8,060 nucleotides of DNA from a bacterium (GTDB taxonomy: Bacteria > SZUA-79 > Acidulodesulfobacterales > Acidulodesulfobacteraceae). The notes beneath the pieces were generated by a model, which saw nothing but the letters and a program-made list of their open reading frames with translations, had not been told where the DNA came from and searched no databases. Of the stretch, positions 4,754 through 8,060 are shown one piece after another (the stretch's first letter is position 1; each line of letters opens with the position of its first letter). Both the position numbers and the translations under genes were made by a program. Where the stretch lies: the NCBI GenBank assembly GCA_021794335.1, contig JAJYQZ010000074.1, forward strand, positions 1-8,060, given 5' to 3'.

Positions 4754-6052
4754 TTAGCCGTTTTTCTGGATAAGATACTCCGCAAAAAGTCTGGTCAGTT
4801 CGTTAAAATGCCGCACGTCGCCCATTTTAACCATGATACTAACAACAATAATGATGTTTTCGACTTTTTTAATATTAGTGCTGTCCGCAATAAAAATCGC
4901 AAACGGAATTACCATGTTCGCGGTTATATCGTTTTTATACCCTGAACCGTGCAAATAGGACAGTAAACCCGATTGGAGTTGCGTGCCAAACGGAACTTCC
5001 GTAATGGTATAATCTAAAGCATTATTGCCACTTATAGGTCCACTTATTTTAAGATATTGACCTTGTCCTCTATATTTATTTTTAACAAATCTGTTGTAAA
5101 TCAAGATTGCTTTTTTTTGCACAGCAGGCAAAGTATCCCATTTTCTCGCCGCCGTTCTCGCCGCCACTATACTGGATAGATTTTTTTTCGCACTAGCACT
5201 TCCATTTGCCGCAGCTTGCTTATACCAATAGACGGCTTTGGCGTAAGATTGCGGCACACCATGACCAGTAGCATAAGCAATGCCAAGACGATTTTCCGCA
5301 CCGGCAAGATTAGATTCAGCGCTAGCGTCTCGATGAGCAGCAGCTTTTTTATCCCAGTAAACGGCTTTGGCGTAAGATTGCGGCACGCCATGACCAGTAA
5401 AATAAGCAACACCAAGATTATTTTCCGCGTCAACATACCCCTGTTTGGCAGCTTTTTCCCACCAATAAGCGGCTTTGGCGTAATTCTGCGGCACGCCTTT
5501 GCCGAAATAATAAGCGTAGCCTAAATTATATTCCGCAACAGCATACCCCTGCGCGGCTGCTTTTTTATACCAATAAGCGGCTTTGGCGTAATTTTGCGGG
5601 ACACCTTGACCAGTATTATAAGCGTTGCCTAAATTACGTTCCGCTTCATCGTCTCCCTGCGCGGCGGACTTCTGAAACCAATAAACTGCATTCGAATAGC
5701 TCTGCGGCACGCCTTTGCCGCCATGGTAAGCACCGCCTAAATTATTTTCCGCTGGGGCAAATCCCTGCGCCGCCGACTTTTTGAGCCAGTAAACGGCTTT
5801 TGTGTAAGATTGTGGCACGCCTATGCCCATACTATAAGCGCCGCTCAAATTATTTTCCGCGTTGGCGAACCCCTGCGCTGCTGCTTTCTTCCACAAATAA
5901 ATAGCTTTAGCATAACTCTTAGGCACGCCTTTGCCTGTTAAGTAAGCCCAGCCTAAACTATTTTCCTTAGCAGCGCTCATGGCGCGGGACTTAGGTATTG
6001 CCATAAACACTACAATTATTATAATCAACAATAACAAGATTTTTATTTTCAT
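4754..6052 (-). CDS. Exported Sel1-repeat protein, 432 aa (second gene)
   Basis: A signal peptide covers residues 1-24 (KIKI, long Leu/Ile core, cleavage after KSRA). Seven Sel1 units follow: six of exactly 36 residues (27-242) and a seventh of 43 (243-285). The units are very regular, with AENNLG at the start, GVPQSYAKAVYW in the middle and KKAAAQG at the end, close to the classical Sel1 consensus. They should form a superhelix used for protein contacts. The last unit contains a 7-residue insertion (NLAGAENRLG), probably an old internal duplication in the first helix. A linker with TLPAVQKKAILIY is shared with the 286-aa protein. Residues 355-432 are the common C-terminal domain (FGTQLQSGLLSYL to YLIQKNG). 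ATG at 6052 has AAGGAG (6061-6066) 8 bases upstream. It is the middle gene of the operon, 30 bases after the first. Location is periplasm, surface or secreted; the partner is unknown. Confidence 0.94.
   Translation of the reverse strand: MKIKILLLLIIIIVVFMAIPKSRAMSAAKENSLGWAYLTGKGVPKSYAKAIYLWKKAAAQGFANAENNLSGAYSMGIGVPQSYTKAVYWLKKSAAQGFAPAENNLGGAYHGGKGVPQSYSNAVYWFQKSAAQGDDEAERNLGNAYNTGQGVPQNYAKAAYWYKKAAAQGYAVAEYNLGYAYYFGKGVPQNYAKAAYWWEKAAKQGYVDAENNLGVAYFTGHGVPQSYAKAVYWDKKAAAHRDASAESNLAGAENRLGIAYATGHGVPQSYAKAVYWYKQAAANGSASAKKNLSSIVAARTAARKWDTLPAVQKKAILIYNRFVKNKYRGQGQYLKISGPISGNNALDYTITEVPFGTQLQSGLLSYLHGSGYKNDITANMVIPFAIFIADSTNIKKVENIIIVVSIMVKMGDVRHFNELTRLFAEYLIQKNG
5198..5974 (-). repeat. Sel1 repeat array, 7 units (432-aa protein)
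   Basis: Six units of 108 bases and one of 129 bases lie in one frame. It is the most homogeneous of the three arrays, in both protein and DNA. The 108-base periodicity is coding repeat structure and not a CRISPR array. Confidence 0.92.
5232..5428. repeat. 68-bp near-identical direct repeat, period 129 bp
   Basis: Bases 5232-5299 and 5361-5428 match at 61 of 68 positions by my count, 129 bases apart. The period equals the 43-codon seventh Sel1 unit. This suggests a duplication older than the perfect repeat in the downstream gene, or partial gene conversion. Confidence 0.85.
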
Positions 6053-6082
6053 TTTTAATTCTCCTTAATATTATAAATTACT

Positions 6083-6943
6083 TTAACCGTTTTTTTGGAT
6101 AAGATAGTCCGCGTAAAGTCTTGTTAATTGGTTGAAATTTTTTAAATCTCCCATATTAACCATAACACTAACCCTACTAATAACGAATTCGACTTCTTTA
6201 ATATTCGTGCTGCCTGCAACAAAAACTGAGAATGGAATTATCATATTTGCAGTTATATTGCTTTTATAACCACTGCCATTCATATACGATAATAAACTTG
6301 ATTGAAGTTGCGTTCCGAAAGTTGCACCCGTAATGGTATAATTTAGTGCACTTTGATTTTCCGAACGACCAAGTCCGTTCCCGACCACACGAAGCGGAAC
6401 ACCTACTCCATTATATTTGTCTCCATAAGCGAATTTCCCGAAAACTAAAATTGCTTTTCTTTGCACCGCCGGCAAAGTAATCCATTTTTTTGTCGTTATA
6501 CCAGCAAGGCTCATTATTGCCGCTGCATATCCTTGTCCTGCCATTTTTTTAATCCAATAAATACCTTTGACATAATTGTGTGGCACACTTTTGCTGCTTA
6601 AAATATAAGCCATGCCGAGACCATATTCCGCGCTTATACTTCCCTGTGCCATGGCCTTTTTATACCAGTAAATAGCTTTAAAACTGTTTTGCGGAACACC
6701 TTGCGCGTAAAGATAAGCATTGCCAAGATTACTTTCAGCGTTTTTATTTCCCTGCATAGCAGCTTTCTTATACCAATAGTTAGCCTTAACCCAATTTTGT
6801 GGTACTCCTTGACCAAAAAAATAATCAAAACCAAGATTATCCTCTTTATTAGCACTCATGGCACGGGCTTTGGGTATCATTAGCGTCGATACCCCTACAA
6901 TAGCAATAAACAATAGCAATAACAATAAGATTTTCGTTTTCAT
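6083..6943 (-). CDS. Exported Sel1-repeat protein, 286 aa (first gene)
   Basis: The signal peptide covers residues 1-28, with KTK, a Leu-rich core and cleavage after KARA; no lipobox Cys is present. Three Sel1 units follow at 31-66, 67-102 and 103-139 (unit 1 reads LGFDYFFGQGVPQNWVKANY; unit 3 is less regular). Residues 150-208 share TLPAVQRKAIL and NYTITGATFGTQ with the 432-aa protein. The final 78 residues (209-286) are the shared C-terminal domain, ending YADYLIQKNG. With the fewest repeats it shows the basic plan of the family: signal peptide, short solenoid, C-terminal domain. ATG at 6943 has AAGGAG (6951-6956) 7 bases upstream. It is the first Sel1 gene of the operon, 73 bases after the gene at 7017, with a possible promoter in that gap. 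Sel1 proteins in other bacteria often bind partner proteins at the cell surface or in signalling; nothing here identifies the partner. Confidence 0.93.
   Translation of the reverse strand: MKTKILLLLLLFIAIVGVSTLMIPKARAMSANKEDNLGFDYFFGQGVPQNWVKANYWYKKAAMQGNKNAESNLGNAYLYAQGVPQNSFKAIYWYKKAMAQGSISAEYGLGMAYILSSKSVPHNYVKGIYWIKKMAGQGYAAAIMSLAGITTKKWITLPAVQRKAILVFGKFAYGDKYNGVGVPLRVVGNGLGRSENQSALNYTITGATFGTQLQSSLLSYMNGSGYKSNITANMIIPFSVFVAGSTNIKEVEFVISRVSVMVNMGDLKNFNQLTRLYADYLIQKNG
6527..6853 (-). repeat. Sel1 repeat array, 3 units (286-aa protein)
   Basis: Three units of 36, 36 and 37 codons, each with YW.KK and a closing QG. This is the shortest array of the family. A fourth, degraded unit may begin after residue 139 (AAAIMSLAG) but breaks off into the linker. 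Confidence 0.88.
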
Positions 6944-6970
6944 TTTTAATCTCCTTGTGGCTTTGCCGCG

Positions 6971-6986
6971 ATTAAATTAATTTAAT
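6971..6986. promoter_or_regulatory. 16-bp perfect palindrome upstream of the Sel1 operon
   Basis: ATTAAATTAATTTAAT is its own reverse complement. It touches the proposed -10 box and would cover the transcription start of the Sel1 operon, so it could be an operator. It consists only of A and T, so chance is a fair alternative in this AT-rich DNA. Confidence 0.3.
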
Positions 6987-7013
6987 TTTAGTTTTTTAAA
7001 CAATTTTTTGCAA
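6985..7013 (-). promoter_or_regulatory. Possible promoter of the Sel1 operon
   Basis: On the minus strand TTGCAA (7013-7008) and TAAAAT (6990-6985) are 17 bases apart. The -10 box differs from consensus at one position and the -35 at two. Transcription would start near 6978, about 35 bases before the start codon at 6943. The genes to the right are on the same strand, so read-through from them is also possible. Confidence 0.35.
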
Positions 7014-7016
7014 GCC

Positions 7017-7388
7017 TCAATGCCCCTGATATATATCTTTTCCGATGATTTTTCTGGAAAAAGCCGGCAAAGATACACAAGAAACATGAGTCTTTCTACT
7101 CTCAGGGCACCACTTTAACGATTTCACATTGTCATTCTCACTTTTGTAGTTTATATATGGATGAGCGAAATCGATTACAAGTTTCCCGGTAGCAGCGGCG
7201 TAAACCATCGACCTATGCTTGGATATGTCGTTTGTGGGAGATGATCCAATCTGTTTAAAAACCTGAAAGCGGGTGGTCTTGCCAGCAACAATGTTGATGT
7301 TTTTATGCGAGGTTTGAGCACCCCAAGCCGCTGCAGGACTTTTAAAGATGTGCATGATAAGAATAAAAAGTAAAATAGTCGGTATCAT
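7017..7388 (-). CDS. Small exported protein of unknown function, 123 aa
   Basis: I do not recognise the family. The N-terminus is a signal peptide or membrane anchor: a hydrophobic core to about residue 15, then SPAAAWGA with likely cleavage after residue 21 or 24. The mature part is about 100 residues, basic, and contains two cysteines, C94 and C104 (WCPESRKTHVSC), which could form a disulfide in the periplasm. The start is uncertain. ATG at 7388 has no clear ribosome site; an in-frame GTG at 7414 would add nine residues (reading MNFWTTVAI if used) and also lacks a good one. The gene follows the partial gene at 7444 closely and precedes the Sel1 operon by 73 bases on the same strand, so it may be co-transcribed with either. 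Being exported like the Sel1 proteins, it is a candidate partner, by position only. Confidence 0.68.
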   Translation of the reverse strand: MIPTILLFILIMHIFKSPAAAWGAQTSHKNINIVAGKTTRFQVFKQIGSSPTNDISKHRSMVYAAATGKLVIDFAHPYINYKSENDNVKSLKWCPESRKTHVSCVSLPAFSRKIIGKDIYQGH

Positions 7389-7443
7389 AATCGCGACGGT
7401 CGTCCAAAATTCACTTGATTTTAAAACACTAAAAAATAAAAAA

Positions 7444-8060
7444 TTAAGGGTCGATGCCCCATTTTTTTCTAATTTCCTTCAGTAGAATTTCCGCCGCCGC
7501 TTTTATGGCATCCTCTCTTCTATGAAAAACGTCGGTAACCTGCTCGAAAAAAACGTATTTACGATTAATAAGAGAAACTTGGACCAAGTCGCCCTTTATA
7601 GATAAAACAAAGTTATCTAAAAAAAATCTCCCGTCAATTTCAGAAAAATGACTGATTAAATAATCCGCCGTCAAAACTACTCCTTTCTCCCCATACGGTT
7701 TTGTTCCGGGCGTTTTCAGAAATATTTTTTCACGAATTTTAGCCGATAACTCTTTTACCTTTTCCTTATCGTAATTTTGGGATGTTTCCGCAACAGTAAA
7801 CCGCCCTGGGCGTCTTTTAACTATTTTTACGTCTATTTTTAAAACGTCATGAATAAGATTTTTCATAAAAGACCAATGGTTCTGAGAACAATATACTTTT
7901 TTTTCCTTTTCGTCTATTTTTTTAATGAAAACCGGAATTGTTTTATTTATTATTCTTAAATTTTTAATCAAAAAATCATATAGATATGTTTCTTCCGGCG
8001 CCATTAAATACTCATAACCGCCGTTGTAATCGACGACAATTTTTTCGTAATCCCAATTTA
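7444..8060 (-). CDS. Unrecognised protein, 5' end beyond the window
   Basis: The stop is at 7444-7446. The first ATG inside the window is at 8004, but it has no ribosome site, and the frame stays open with coding-like residues (NWDYEKIVVDYNGGYEYL) to the right edge. The gene therefore probably continues outside, and 204 C-terminal residues are seen here. There is no signal peptide or membrane segment in this part. It is rich in Lys, Glu and aromatic residues and looks alpha/beta, with a hydrophobic central stretch (FFLDNFVLSIKGDLVQVSL) and a C-terminal helix (REDAIKAAAEILLKEIRKKW). A single Cys lies in VYCSQNHW. I do not recognise a domain. It is 55 bases (or 29 with the GTG start) upstream of the small exported protein on the same strand, so the two could be one transcript. 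Confidence 0.75.
   Translation of the reverse strand, partial: NWDYEKIVVDYNGGYEYLMAPEETYLYDFLIKNLRIINKTIPVFIKKIDEKEKKVYCSQNHWSFMKNLIHDVLKIDVKIVKRRPGRFTVAETSQNYDKEKVKELSAKIREKIFLKTPGTKPYGEKGVVLTADYLISHFSEIDGRFFLDNFVLSIKGDLVQVSLINRKYVFFEQVTDVFHRREDAIKAAAEILLKEIRKKWGIDP

Noticed and set aside
5167..5524. Overlapping frames on both strands inside the 432-aa gene
   Set aside because: They are frame shadows of the Sel1 array; the periodicity comes from the real gene.
5198..5974. Regular 108-base repeats as a possible CRISPR array
   Set aside because: The repeats are in-frame coding Sel1 units with no unique spacers between short identical repeats.
6634..6883. Short frames on both strands inside the 286-aa gene
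   Set aside because: They are shadows of the Sel1 units, without start signals or a credible protein.
7389..7443. Possible terminator or promoter between the partial gene and the 123-aa gene
   Set aside because: No stem with a T run and no clear pair of promoter boxes could be found.

Overview
This is an AT-rich bacterial window of accessory character. Shine-Dalgarno sites of the AAGGAG type precede most genes, and five proteins carry N-terminal signal peptides, so the source is a bacterium that exports proteins, most likely Gram-negative. The integrase type is common in Proteobacteria. I cannot name the species. No rRNA, tRNA, CRISPR array or complete insertion sequence is visible, and no stretch over 300 bases lacks a gene.

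Left part (1-2190), mobile or degraded DNA. A full tyrosine recombinase (181-1059, +) has all expected catalytic residues. It converges on a 90-codon unknown gene (1062-1334, -), with only 2 bases between the stops. A 267-base spacer follows, holding a diverged repeat (copy A) and a good sigma70-type promoter for a 132-codon unknown gene (1602-2000, +). Between 2055 and 2147 lies a short open fragment that reads as the last 30 residues of a second, unrelated tyrosine recombinase, including the His and Tyr of the active site. This is a scar of an earlier element.

Middle (2188-3111). A very AT-rich gene for an exported TPR protein is followed by a second diverged repeat (copy B). A strong terminator then serves the operon arriving from the right.

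Right part (3055-8060, all minus strand). The main feature is an operon of three paralogous exported Sel1-repeat proteins of 286, 432 and 534 residues. Each has the same kind of signal peptide, a Sel1 array of different length (about 3, 7 and 9 units in transcription order) and the same ~78-residue C-terminal domain, which I do not recognise. The genes are 30 and 37 bases apart with similar spacers, so they arose by tandem duplication of a whole gene unit. The arrays are still changing: the 534-residue gene holds an 81-base perfect direct repeat with a 21-base tandem duplication inside each copy. Upstream lie a small exported protein of unknown function (7017-7388) and the 3' part of an unrecognised gene that stays open to the right edge.

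Inferred whole: a locus where an envelope or secreted solenoid protein family diversifies by changing repeat number between constant ends, beside integrase genes and scars. The ligand or partner of these proteins cannot be read from the sequence.
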